From contig JAIOZM010000011.1 of the NCBI GenBank assembly GCA_021740585.1, positions 1-64,000 on the forward strand: 64,000 bases of DNA. The letters are read 5' to 3'. Positions within the stretch are counted from its first letter, which is position 1, and the number at the start of each line of letters is the position of its first letter. Positions 34,626 through 41,736 of this stretch are shown here, piece after piece. Position numbers and translations under genes: made by a program. The notes under the pieces are model-generated. The model did not search any database. It was not told the origin of the DNA and worked only from the letters and a program-made list of their open reading frames with translations. The stretch is from Bacteroidales bacterium (GTDB lineage Bacteria > Bacteroidota > Bacteroidia > Bacteroidales > GCA-2748055).

Positions 34626-35321
34626 TTGAAAATGAAGATTCTTATTTTTATGAGCTCAGCTTTGGAGATGAAAGGGGTTTTGGAAAAAATTGATAATAAT
34701 GTGGATGGAAAAGGACGTCTTTCTACAATAAATATAAGTTCCAATAGCATCGATTTCTTTCATTCTGATCCGGGAATCTTTAGCACAAGTTATTTTTTGA
34801 CAAAACAGCTTCAACAGGTTGATTATGACTTGGTTATTAATGCAGGAATAGCAGGAAGTTTTTCTGAGGAATTATTGCCCTGCACCGTGGTTAGGGTAAA
34901 AAAAGATTGTTTTGCTGATACAGGAGTGGATGAAGGCGGTGTATTTAAGGATTTATTTAAAATGGGGCTTATCGATCCTGAGTCCTATCCTTTTAAATCA
35001 GGTTTCCTGCATGAGTCACCGGGATCGTTTTCTGACATTGTTTCTGAACTTCCGGGAGTCACCGCTGTTACAGTAAATAAAATATACTCTGATCCGGATT
35101 CGTTGAATAAGCTTCAAGCTGAAAATAATCCTGATATTGAAACCATGGAAGGAGCAGCCTTTTTTTATACATGTTTGATGGAGAATAAAAAATGTTTACA
35201 ACTCAGATCGGTTTCTAATTTTGTTGGGGAAAGGGATAAAACGAAATGGGATTTGAAAGGGAGTCTGATGACTCTCGGCGAAGAAATTAATAAATTATTG
35301 AATGAGTTACAGGAAATTTAA
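34626..35321 (+). CDS. mqnB: Futalosine hydrolase
   Basis: Releases hypoxanthine from futalosine to give dehypoxanthine futalosine in the alternative menaquinone pathway. The 231-residue nucleosidase-fold protein has the typical VINAGIAGSFSEELLPCTVV near 77-96, ADTGVDEGGVFKDL near 100 and the MTAN-like purine-site DIETMEGAAFFYTCLM near 175. The weak general similarity to MTA/SAH nucleosidase is resolved by the overlapping mqnD gene. The ATG at 34632 is an alternative start. Confidence 0.9.
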   Translation: MKMKILIFMSSALEMKGVLEKIDNNVDGKGRLSTINISSNSIDFFHSDPGIFSTSYFLTKQLQQVDYDLVINAGIAGSFSEELLPCTVVRVKKDCFADTGVDEGGVFKDLFKMGLIDPESYPFKSGFLHESPGSFSDIVSELPGVTAVTVNKIYSDPDSLNKLQAENNPDIETMEGAAFFYTCLMENKKCLQLRSVSNFVGERDKTKWDLKGSLMTLGEEINKLLNELQEI

Positions 35322-36144
35322 TATAGCCTTTTCCACATGTCCGAACGACACTTTTATGTTCGATGCCTTGGTTAATAAGAGGTTGAAGGGAATAGATTTT
35401 TCATTGGATGTACATCTGGCCGATATCGAGGAATTGAATAAAATGGCTGTAGAAGGAAGTCCGGATATTACCAAAATATCTTATGCCGCGTATCCTGCCA
35501 TCTCAGAAAAATACCAATTAATGAGTTCGGGGAGTGCGCTTGGATATAAAAACGGACCCTTAATTATAAGTAAAAGGAAAATTTATCCAGATGAACTGTC
35601 TGATATAAAAATGGCCATTCCGGGGAAAATGACCACGGCAAACTTTCTGTTATCAATACTTTTCCCAGAAGTGAAAAATAAAAGCGAATATCTTTTTTCT
35701 GATATTGAAGAAGCCGTATTAAGCAATGAAGTCGATGCCGGATTGGTAATTCATGAAACACGATTTGTTTATAAGGAAAAAGGGCTTAAACTGGTGAGCG
35801 ATTTAGGTGAACTTTGGGAGAAAAAGTTCGATTTGCCCATACCTTTAGGGGGAATTGTGGTTAGAAGAGATCTTCCCCGGGAAGTCAAGATAAACATTCA
35901 GAAGAAGATTTCTGAAAGCATTCAGTATGCATTTGGCGACAGGCATGCTTCCATGCAATATATTAAGCAACATGCCCAGGATCTCAAAGACGAGGTTGTG
36001 AATAAGCATATTGATTTATATGTGAATGATTTTTCGATCGATTTGGGAAAGAAAGGTCGCGAAGCAGTGGAGAAATTATTTTCAAAAGGGGAGAAGGCAG
36101 GATTGTTTGAGTTGAAGGATAGGGATATTTTTGTGGGGGAGTAG
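35302..36144 (+). CDS. mqnD: 1,4-dihydroxy-6-naphthoate synthase
   Basis: Converts cyclic dehypoxanthine futalosine to 1,4-dihydroxy-6-naphthoate, the ring precursor of menaquinone in the futalosine route. The 280-residue periplasmic-binding-protein-like fold starts KFNIAFSTCPNDTFMFDALV, the family hallmark. It contains ITKISYAAYPAI near 52 and DAGLVIHETRF with the catalytic-site His near 152. It overlaps mqnB by 20 bases. Together they show that this organism makes menaquinone, the likely electron acceptor for Na+-NQR, by the futalosine pathway. Confidence 0.95.
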   Translation: MSYRKFNIAFSTCPNDTFMFDALVNKRLKGIDFSLDVHLADIEELNKMAVEGSPDITKISYAAYPAISEKYQLMSSGSALGYKNGPLIISKRKIYPDELSDIKMAIPGKMTTANFLLSILFPEVKNKSEYLFSDIEEAVLSNEVDAGLVIHETRFVYKEKGLKLVSDLGELWEKKFDLPIPLGGIVVRRDLPREVKINIQKKISESIQYAFGDRHASMQYIKQHAQDLKDEVVNKHIDLYVNDFSIDLGKKGREAVEKLFSKGEKAGLFELKDRDIFVGE

Positions 36145-36459
36145 GGAATAGTTTCAGGTTTGATGTAGTTTAGCAGTAAACAAGGGAAGGTCCACTATCA
36201 GGCAGAGATATCATTGACTGAAAAGAGTTACACCAGAATCAAATATTACCCCTTCCTAACCTCGCCCTAAAGTGGGGAGGAACAGATTATGGCTTTGAAG
36301 ATGAGCAATCTATATCACAAATTTTATTGAATAATCAGAATCCAGAATCAAGGAATCATCCAGATTGCTATCAGGGAGTCAACACCCAGTAACTCGGAAC
36401 CAGCAACCAGCCCTCCCTAAAACCTAAAAATTACTAACTTTACAAAAAAAATATACGCA
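36145..36459. other. Gene-free stretch with degenerate repeats and a hldD promoter
   Basis: There is no credible ORF in 315 bases. A degenerate intergenic palindrome (CCCCTTCCTAACC...GTGGGGAGGAA) lies near 36250-36284. Just before hldD is TAACTTTA (36435-36442), one base off TAnnTTTG, 17 bases ahead of the ATG. Confidence 0.45.
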
Positions 36460-37416
36460 ATGATAATCATAACAGGAGCAGCAGGATTTATTGGAAGCAA
36501 TATGCTTGAGACTTTAAATGAAGCGAATTACAAGGATATAGTTTTGGTTGATGATTTTAGCAGAGCTGACAAGCAAAGAAATTATACGGGCAAAACATTT
36601 TCAAAAAAAATTGACCGTGCTGAATTTATTGAATGGCTGGATAAAAATCACACTCTGGTTCAGTTTATCATTCATTTAGGAGCACGCACCGATACGGCAG
36701 AATTCAATACGGCTATATTCGATGAGTTGAATCTGGGATATTCAAAGGAAATCTGGAACAGTTCAGTGAAATACGGTTTACCCCTTATTTATGCTTCTTC
36801 GGCTGCCACCTATGGTAATGGGGAGTTGGGATATGACGATAATGAAGAAATTATACCTGATCTGAAGCCCCTGAATCCTTATGGAGAATCGAAAAATGAT
36901 TTCGATAAATGGGTGCTGAAGCAGGAAAGGAAGCCATTTTACTGGGCAGGACTGAAGTTTTTTAATGTGTATGGTCCGAATGAATATCACAAAGGCAGGA
37001 TGGCATCTGTTGTTTTTCAGGCTTATAATCAGATTAAGAGAAGTGGTGAGATGAAACTTTTCAGATCCCACAATCCAAAATTTAAAGATGGGGAGCAACT
37101 GAGAGATTTCGTATATGTTAAAGATGTTTGCGAGGTAATTTTATTTCTGATGGAGAGCCGTCCCAAATCAGGAATCTTCAATCTCGGAACAGGAAAAGCT
37201 GAATCCTTTTTAGAGTTGGTAAAGCAAACCTTCAAAGCCATGGGTGTGAAGGAGAATATTAGTTTTATTGACACACCGGAGGACATTAGAGATAAATACC
37301 AGTACTTCACCCAGGCAAATATGGAAAAATTGCGATCGGTGGGCTATGCTAAGCCATTCAGGTCATTGGCAGAGGGTGTACCCGACTATGTTGGGAGGTA
37401 TTTGGGTAAGGCTTAA
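36460..37416 (+). CDS. hldD: ADP-L-glycero-D-manno-heptose-6-epimerase
   Basis: A short-chain dehydrogenase-type epimerase making ADP-L-glycero-D-manno-heptose for the LPS inner core. The 318-residue protein opens with MIIITGAAGFIGSNMLETLN (NAD(P) glycine motif). It has the catalytic Ser/Tyr-x3-Lys in YASSAATYG and NPYGESKNDFDKWV, and the family-typical GLKFFNVYGPNEYHKGRMASV and FNLGTGKAESFLELV. The length fits HldD (about 310). It stands alone, without other heptose genes, and is followed by a terminator. Confidence 0.95.
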   Translation: MIIITGAAGFIGSNMLETLNEANYKDIVLVDDFSRADKQRNYTGKTFSKKIDRAEFIEWLDKNHTLVQFIIHLGARTDTAEFNTAIFDELNLGYSKEIWNSSVKYGLPLIYASSAATYGNGELGYDDNEEIIPDLKPLNPYGESKNDFDKWVLKQERKPFYWAGLKFFNVYGPNEYHKGRMASVVFQAYNQIKRSGEMKLFRSHNPKFKDGEQLRDFVYVKDVCEVILFLMESRPKSGIFNLGTGKAESFLELVKQTFKAMGVKENISFIDTPEDIRDKYQYFTQANMEKLRSVGYAKPFRSLAEGVPDYVGRYLGKA

Positions 37417-37508
37417 TGATTCTAGATTTTAGAATGAATCTGGTTTTACGTTGGGAATGGTTCCATTATATTAGTTCTATTCCAGCTGGCACCACCATTA
37501 AAAAACAA

Positions 37509-37550
37509 AAACCCGCGTAGAATCGACCTTCCAGGCGGGTTTACTTTTTA
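37509..37550 (+). terminator. Rho-independent terminator after hldD
   Basis: AAACCCGC pairs perfectly with GCGGGTTT across an 18-base loop and is followed by ACTTTTTA. It lies about 90 bases after the hldD stop. The rest of 37417-37680 holds no gene. Confidence 0.75.
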
Positions 37551-37680
37551 CTTGTTGACGGATCAGTAGACGGTTTTTTCGGAAAAGTTGTAATAGTCTC
37601 GTATTCTGAGACTTACAAGGTTGTTTTTTGAGTTAATTTGGGGTTGTAGAACTAAACTTCGTAGTCATACCAGAATAAAT

Positions 37681-38016
37681 TCACCCTAAATATTTCAGGT
37701 TTTGGAGTAGTAGTTTAAGGACGGGGATACTTTCCGAGGCGGTTTTCCATACGATATCCAGATCCACATCAATGTAATCATGAATAAGTACATCCCTCAT
37801 CCCAGCCATATCAAGCCAGGGGACCTGGGGATTCTCCTTTCTGAATTCTATCGAAATCCTTTTAGTCGCTTCTCCAATTATTTCCAGTTGTCTAACGACG
37901 GCATCCTGTGTTAAATGATCATCAGAAAATGAATGATGATCTTTCAAGGATAAATAAGATTCAATTCTCTCAATACTTTTCTGTATATGTTCAATATATA
38001 TCCGGTCGTCTTTCAT
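37681..38016 (-). CDS. hepT: HepT-family (DUF86) ribonuclease toxin
   Basis: A small all-helical protein (111 residues) of the HEPN/DUF86 class. The HEPN active-site motif R-x4-H-x-Y is present as RDVLIHDYIDVD near residue 80. The start is typical, MKDDRIYIEHIQKSIERIESYL. HepT proteins cleave RNA and are neutralised by MntA, which AMPylates the tyrosine of this motif (known for the family). The start codon shares one base with the mntA stop (TAATG), so the two are translationally coupled. Confidence 0.88.
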   Translation of the reverse strand: MKDDRIYIEHIQKSIERIESYLSLKDHHSFSDDHLTQDAVVRQLEIIGEATKRISIEFRKENPQVPWLDMAGMRDVLIHDYIDVDLDIVWKTASESIPVLKLLLQNLKYLG

Positions 38017-38303
38017 TAAAGGATGAACTTAAGGTCAGCGTAAATGTATTCCCGGAGCCGTTCATTTTTTAGAGATGGCTCTGTAACCAAATCAACTTTT
38101 TTTCCCAGGATTTGAGAAAGTTCTCTATGAATTTGGGCAAGCTGAAGCAATGTTATGGTTTTCTTAAACTTTACCAGGATATCAATATCACTTCCCGGAT
38201 TTTCCTCCATTCTGGCAAAAGATCCGAATATGCCAATTTTTTCGGGGTCGAATGGCTTAAGGTACTTAACGATCCGTGTATTTATTTCATTGCGATCCAT
38301 CAT
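38016..38303 (-). CDS. mntA: MntA-type minimal nucleotidyltransferase antitoxin
   Basis: A 95-residue nucleotidyltransferase. The catalytic motif GS-x10-DxD is intact as GSFARMEENPGSDIDILVKF near residues 26-45, with a C-terminal region ending in LREYIYADLKFIL. It is the antitoxin partner of HepT and inactivates it by adding AMP groups (family knowledge). A start at the second Met (38300) is possible, because the -7 element ends only about five bases upstream. Confidence 0.88.
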   Translation of the reverse strand: MMDRNEINTRIVKYLKPFDPEKIGIFGSFARMEENPGSDIDILVKFKKTITLLQLAQIHRELSQILGKKVDLVTEPSLKNERLREYIYADLKFIL

Positions 38304-38307
38304 AATA

Positions 38308-38315
38308 CAAAGATA
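38308..38315 (-). promoter_or_regulatory. Bacteroidetes -7 element (TATCTTTG) for mntA-hepT
   Basis: The minus strand reads TATCTTTG, an exact TAnnTTTG match, directly ahead of the mntA ATG. A start site about seven bases downstream would make the mRNA leaderless or begin within the first codons. No -33 match was seen. Confidence 0.45.
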
Positions 38316-38438
38316 CGCTTTTTTGGAATACTGTAATCCAGATAATCTTTTTTCTGGTATTACTTTGGATTTTTAATAAATCATAAAACAAAACTGTATG
38401 ATACAAAAAAGCCCTTTATAAACTCACTGCCGAAGTTC

Positions 38439-38666
38439 TTAACAGAATCGTCCTGTTACAGGACATTTCCCAGCTTTACCAAGTATGATTGCTCCATTGA
38501 TTACAGGAACAATTCGACCATCAGGATCGGTATGAAGAATAGGGTTGGCTACATAATTATAAGTAGTCCAATTCAGATAGTTTTCAGCATGAGGATCCTG
38601 GGTATTCCACCTCCCAATTGCAGGATCGTAAAATCGGAAGCCGTAATCATACCAATTGGTTCCCAA
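38439..38666 (-). pseudogene. Rhs core tip remnant A
   Basis: Encodes the end of an Rhs/YD-repeat core: NWYDYGFRFYDPAIGRWNTQ, then NYVANPILHTDPDGR, then about 25 residues of possible tip (VINGAIILGKAGKCPVTGRFC). The track ORF opens with a TTG inside the core, with no ATG or signal peptide. The thousand or more residues of a real Rhs protein are missing upstream. It is therefore a broken 3' end, not a functional gene. It is one of three Rhs remnants within 1.6 kb on this strand. Confidence 0.8.
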
Positions 38667-38750
38667 AGTTTTTTTTCTTTTTATGAATACTTGTATTATA
38701 CTAAAATAACACTTTTAAAATTCATTTTGTCGCTTATGCCGCGACAGGCA

Positions 38751-38778
38751 AATACTTTTTTCTTGAAAAAAAAGTATT
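38751..38778. repeat. A/T-rich inverted repeat between Rhs remnants
   Basis: AATACTTTTTTC-TTG-AAAAAAAAGTATT forms an 11-13 bp hairpin. It lies in the non-coding 38667-38880 stretch between Rhs remnants A and B and could act as a terminator in either direction. Confidence 0.45.
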
Positions 38779-38824
38779 CAAAAATTCAAGACAAAACGAA
38801 CCCTCGGCCGGGCGTTTTGTCAGG

Positions 38825-38939
38825 CCCTCGCACTCTCTTCAAGATGATTGTTTTGATTTGATGGAATTCTTATTTCAAGTTTGTTTTTTTGCAGCTTTAC
38901 CGGGTTATAAAATTTTACACCATAATCGTACCAATAGGT
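38825..38939 (-). pseudogene. Rhs core tip remnant B
   Basis: The minus strand reads TYWYDYGVKFYNPVKL, clearly homologous to the NWYDYGFRFYDP segment of remnant A, then about 25 unrelated residues to a TGA. Upstream in the same frame are two stop codons and then the end of the 38943-39209 ORF. It has no start codon. It is the same core segment as in remnants A and C, consistent with repeated Rhs tips rather than one broken gene. Confidence 0.7.
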
Positions 38940-38942
38940 TTA

Positions 38943-39209
38943 TTACCAAGTTGTAACCCAGTACATTATTTCCTCATTCGAATTATTTATTGAAACACCT
39001 AAGAGGAAACCATGCTTAAGCTGTTTTGGTAGTAAGTTCCATTCATTCTGTTTACCATATGATTCAAAGTCTATTAATGAACTATTACCTGTTTTTAGGA
39101 CTCTTATTTCTATATTTTCTTTAATACAACTATTACTAACATCTGAATACCAATCATCTTCCATAGACAACATATCACAAAAAAATGGAACCAATTGATT
39201 TAATGTCAA
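38943..39209 (-). CDS. Small protein of unknown function in the Rhs remnant cluster
   Basis: An 88-residue, acidic, soluble protein with no family I recognise (MTLNQLVPFFCDMLSMEDDW; ends EEIMYWVTTW). It is preceded by Rhs remnant C about 0.7 kb upstream on the same strand and abuts remnant B downstream. Immunity genes of polymorphic toxins occupy this kind of slot, so an orphan immunity protein is a reasonable guess, but nothing in the sequence proves it. It may itself be a fragment. Confidence 0.4.
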   Translation of the reverse strand: MTLNQLVPFFCDMLSMEDDWYSDVSNSCIKENIEIRVLKTGNSSLIDFESYGKQNEWNLLPKQLKHGFLLGVSINNSNEEIMYWVTTW

Positions 39210-39272
39210 ATTATGATAATTATGTTTTATAATACTTGAGTCATTCAGTTAAGTGGGATAAAACAACCTACG

Positions 39273-39304
39273 CTTGACATTTATACCAATATTTGGTATA
39301 TTTG
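39273..39304 (+). promoter_or_regulatory. parDE promoter with overlapping operator palindrome
   Basis: A -33-like CTTG at 39273-39276 is 20 bases from TATATTTG (39297-39304, exact TAnnTTTG). Between and touching them is a perfect palindrome ATACCAA-TAT-TTGGTAT (39283-39299). It lies 19 bases ahead of parD. Such a site suits autorepression by the ParD ribbon-helix-helix antitoxin (family knowledge). Confidence 0.75.
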
Positions 39305-39322
39305 AAGAAAAAATAATTAATT

Positions 39323-39574
39323 ATGGATAGAAACACTTCAATATCAATAGGAACCTATTTTGACAATTTTATTAAAAGCAGAATTTCTACTGGACGATAT
39401 AAAAATGCAAGTGAAGTCGTTCGGGCTGGATTAAGGCTTTTAGAAGAGGAAGAAAACAAGATTATGGCGTTAAGAGAAGCTATTCAAGAAGGCATTGAAA
39501 GCGGAATTGCACATGATTTTAATCCTGAGAAACATTTGAGTAAATTAAAAGCAAATAAGAAATTGAATGGCTAA
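39323..39574 (+). CDS. parD: ParD-family antitoxin (ribbon-helix-helix)
   Basis: An 83-residue type II antitoxin. The N-terminal half is a CopG/ParD-like ribbon-helix-helix (STSISIGTYFDNFIKSRISTGRYKNASEVVRAGLRLLEE type). The C-terminal half is a charged helix that would bind the toxin. It normally neutralises ParE and represses its own promoter. Its stop overlaps the parE start by eight bases. Together with parE it is an intact module inside decayed Rhs sequence. Confidence 0.9.
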   Translation: MDRNTSISIGTYFDNFIKSRISTGRYKNASEVVRAGLRLLEEEENKIMALREAIQEGIESGIAHDFNPEKHLSKLKANKKLNG

Positions 39575-39869
39575 ATTCAAATTTACTAATAAAGCTGTTT
39601 ATGACTTAACTCAGATTTGGAATTATACTTTAAATAAATGGTCTGAAGATCAAGCTGACAAATACTATAACATGCTTATAGAAAATTGCAAAGAAGTTGC
39701 AATTAACCCTGACTTAGGTAAATTTTATTCAGGCGTAACTAAAAATCTATTGGGGTTTAAAGCAGGAAGACACATTATTTTTTACCGTATGCTAGAAGAG
39801 AATGAAGTTGAGATCACAAGAATTCTTCATGAGCAAATGGATATTGAAAGTAGAATAAAGGAAAAATAG
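39567..39869 (+). CDS. parE: ParE-family toxin
   Basis: A 100-residue RelE/ParE-superfamily toxin. MAKFKFTNKAVYDLTQIWNY is the usual first strand and helix. KEVAINPDLGKFYSGVTKNLLGFKAGRHIIFYRML and EITRILHEQMDIESRI form the characteristic sheet and C-terminal segment. ParE proteins usually poison DNA gyrase. It is coupled to parD. A palindromic element begins at its stop codon and resembles that following higA. Confidence 0.9.
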   Translation: MAKFKFTNKAVYDLTQIWNYTLNKWSEDQADKYYNMLIENCKEVAINPDLGKFYSGVTKNLLGFKAGRHIIFYRMLEENEVEITRILHEQMDIESRIKEK

Positions 39870-39931
39870 CACTACATAACAAACGGTTATTCACTATATT
39901 GGAATCCCCGCTTATTGAGTAACGGTTTTTC
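39868..39931. repeat. Cassette-end-like palindromic element after parE
   Basis: AGCAC...TAACAAACGGTTATTCACTATA begins at the parE stop. Its arm AACAAACGGTTATTCAC (39878-39894) pairs imperfectly (13 of 17) with TTGAGTAACGGTTTTTC (39915-39931). The first part matches the element after higA: TAACAAACGGT is identical and CACTATA follows in both. Confidence 0.5.
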
Positions 39932-39985
39932 CACTAACACCGGATCATAAAACCTCGCCCCTTAATCATATCAATCAAATTCCTG
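39905..39985 (-). pseudogene. Rhs core tip remnant C
   Basis: The minus strand reads D-stop-YD-stop-GARFYDPV, the Rhs core tip with in-frame stops, one where a Trp (WYDYGARFYDP) is expected. Only this short piece is recognisable. It lies between parE and the sulfatase and is on the same strand as remnants A and B. Confidence 0.6.
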
Positions 39986-40006
39986 AAACATAATATTTGA
40001 AATATT

Positions 40007-41551
40007 TTAATCAGTCACAGAAAGATCAGCCCAAACTTCTTCATACTTCAATTCCATTTCCTTGAGTTTCTCAGGAAATTGTACTGAAAGATCATGGGTC
40101 TCCGATGGATCTTCTTTAATATTATACAATTGCCATTCTTCTTTATTCACCCTTACTATCTTCCAATCGCCCATTCTAAACATCCGGTGGCGATCAAGTC
40201 CTGAGATAAAGTATTCGGGTTCTTCTCTGGCTTGGTCCTTAAAAACAGGCAAAAGTGAGGTGCCATGCAGTGGAATAGTTGCATATCCATGAATACTGTC
40301 GGGATAATCTATTTTCAAAATATCGAGCAAAGTGGGTTCAATATCAACAATATGTCCGGTTTGAGAAGTGATAGTATTTGGTTTTATTACACCCGGCCAA
40401 TGCGCAATAAATGGAGTATGGCTTCCTCCCTCGTGTCCGTATTGCTTGTAAAAACGGAAGGGTGTATTGCCTAAATTCGCCCAGTTGGCACGTAACGACC
40501 AATAGGAATTGGCTGGCCCCGGCTGAACATCTGTTATTTTATTTGCGTAGTAGGGGCAAGATCCATTATCGACCAAAAACATAATTAAAGTATTTTCAAG
40601 CTTATTGTTTTCCTTTAATTTATTTATAACCCTTCCTATGTTCTGATCCATTCGGTCGATCATTGCAGCAAAAACCGCCATTTCAAGATCGAGGGAGTCT
40701 TTTTGTTCTTCACTCAGGGTTTCCCAGGGGTAATAATCGGAGTAAGCCGGTACATCTGGACCCCTGAACCTGTTAATATTTCCTTCAGGTGGACTAAGAA
40801 TCGTTTTTTCATCAATAATTCCTATTTCTTTCATTTTTTCAAATCGTTCAATTCTTAATTCATCCCATCCTTTTTTATATTTCCCACGGTATTTGGCAAT
40901 ATCTTCGGGCCTCGCTTGCAAAGGGTAATGAGCAGCATGGTATGGGAGGTACAAAAAGAAGGGTTGCTCCCCGGTAAATGCTTCATCCAACCACTTCATG
41001 GCATAATCGGTTATAAAATCTGTTTTGTACATGGGAGACTTTTCATATTCAATCTGAGCAGCATTAAGTTCTTTACCTTCAAGAAAAAAAGGTCTCTCAA
41101 ATTCACCTCCGGGGGGAAGGAAGTATTCTGTTGTAGCCCAGAAATACAGGGAATGATCAAATACATTTTCTGCTTTGCAATATTCGGGAACCCATTCGTC
41201 GAAGTGTTCTTTTCCACTCATTATATTGAAATAGCCTGCCTGCCTTGTAAGATCTGCAATATGAACAGCCCCGTTTCCTCCGGTATATAGTCCTGTTAGA
41301 AGGGATGAGCGGGTTGGATTGCATTTGGCCATATTATAAAATGATTGGAATCGTAATCCATTCTGGGCAAGTCCATCTAAATTAGGGGTCATAATTTCAC
41401 TTCCATAGCATCCGATATCGGAAAATCCTATATCATCAGCCATAATCAGAATTATATTGGGTCTGGAAGCGTTCTGACTTTTATCTGAACAGGATTGCAT
41501 TGCCGGGGTAATTCCAAGACACAATAGCGGTAGGATGGGTTTTAAGTTCAT
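40007..41551 (-). CDS. Type I formylglycine-dependent sulfatase (arylsulfatase family), probable lipoprotein
   Basis: Hydrolyses a sulfate ester, probably of a polysaccharide or glycan, outside the inner membrane. The 514-residue protein has a signal sequence with a lipobox-like ...TPAMQSC. Metal-site Asp residues lie in PNIILIMADDIGFSDIGCYG. The sulfatase signature is CNPTRSSLLTGLY near residue 78, whose Cys becomes formylglycine. FLVDNGSCPYYANK and YGHEGGSHTPFIAHWPG complete the active site. No maturase, SusCD pair or glycoside hydrolase is nearby, so its substrate is unknown. Confidence 0.9.
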   Translation of the reverse strand: MNLKPILPLLCLGITPAMQSCSDKSQNASRPNIILIMADDIGFSDIGCYGSEIMTPNLDGLAQNGLRFQSFYNMAKCNPTRSSLLTGLYTGGNGAVHIADLTRQAGYFNIMSGKEHFDEWVPEYCKAENVFDHSLYFWATTEYFLPPGGEFERPFFLEGKELNAAQIEYEKSPMYKTDFITDYAMKWLDEAFTGEQPFFLYLPYHAAHYPLQARPEDIAKYRGKYKKGWDELRIERFEKMKEIGIIDEKTILSPPEGNINRFRGPDVPAYSDYYPWETLSEEQKDSLDLEMAVFAAMIDRMDQNIGRVINKLKENNKLENTLIMFLVDNGSCPYYANKITDVQPGPANSYWSLRANWANLGNTPFRFYKQYGHEGGSHTPFIAHWPGVIKPNTITSQTGHIVDIEPTLLDILKIDYPDSIHGYATIPLHGTSLLPVFKDQAREEPEYFISGLDRHRMFRMGDWKIVRVNKEEWQLYNIKEDPSETHDLSVQFPEKLKEMELKYEEVWADLSVTD

Positions 41552-41736
41552 ATTGGTATAATTTGCATTAAAGTTAACTTTTTTGTTTTGACCCGGAAAA
41601 AAAGTCCGGATTATTAGAGTAAATTGACCACTAATTTATTCGGGAGGTCGCTAAATAAATACGATTGGTGATATTTGAATTTTGCATATTCAAAATAAAG
41701 TGTTAAAATTGTTATAACTACACTAAAACTAAAATA

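Noticed and set aside
38032-38376. Plus-strand ORFs at 38112-38336 and 38155-38376
   Set aside because: They are antisense shadows of the mntA gene.
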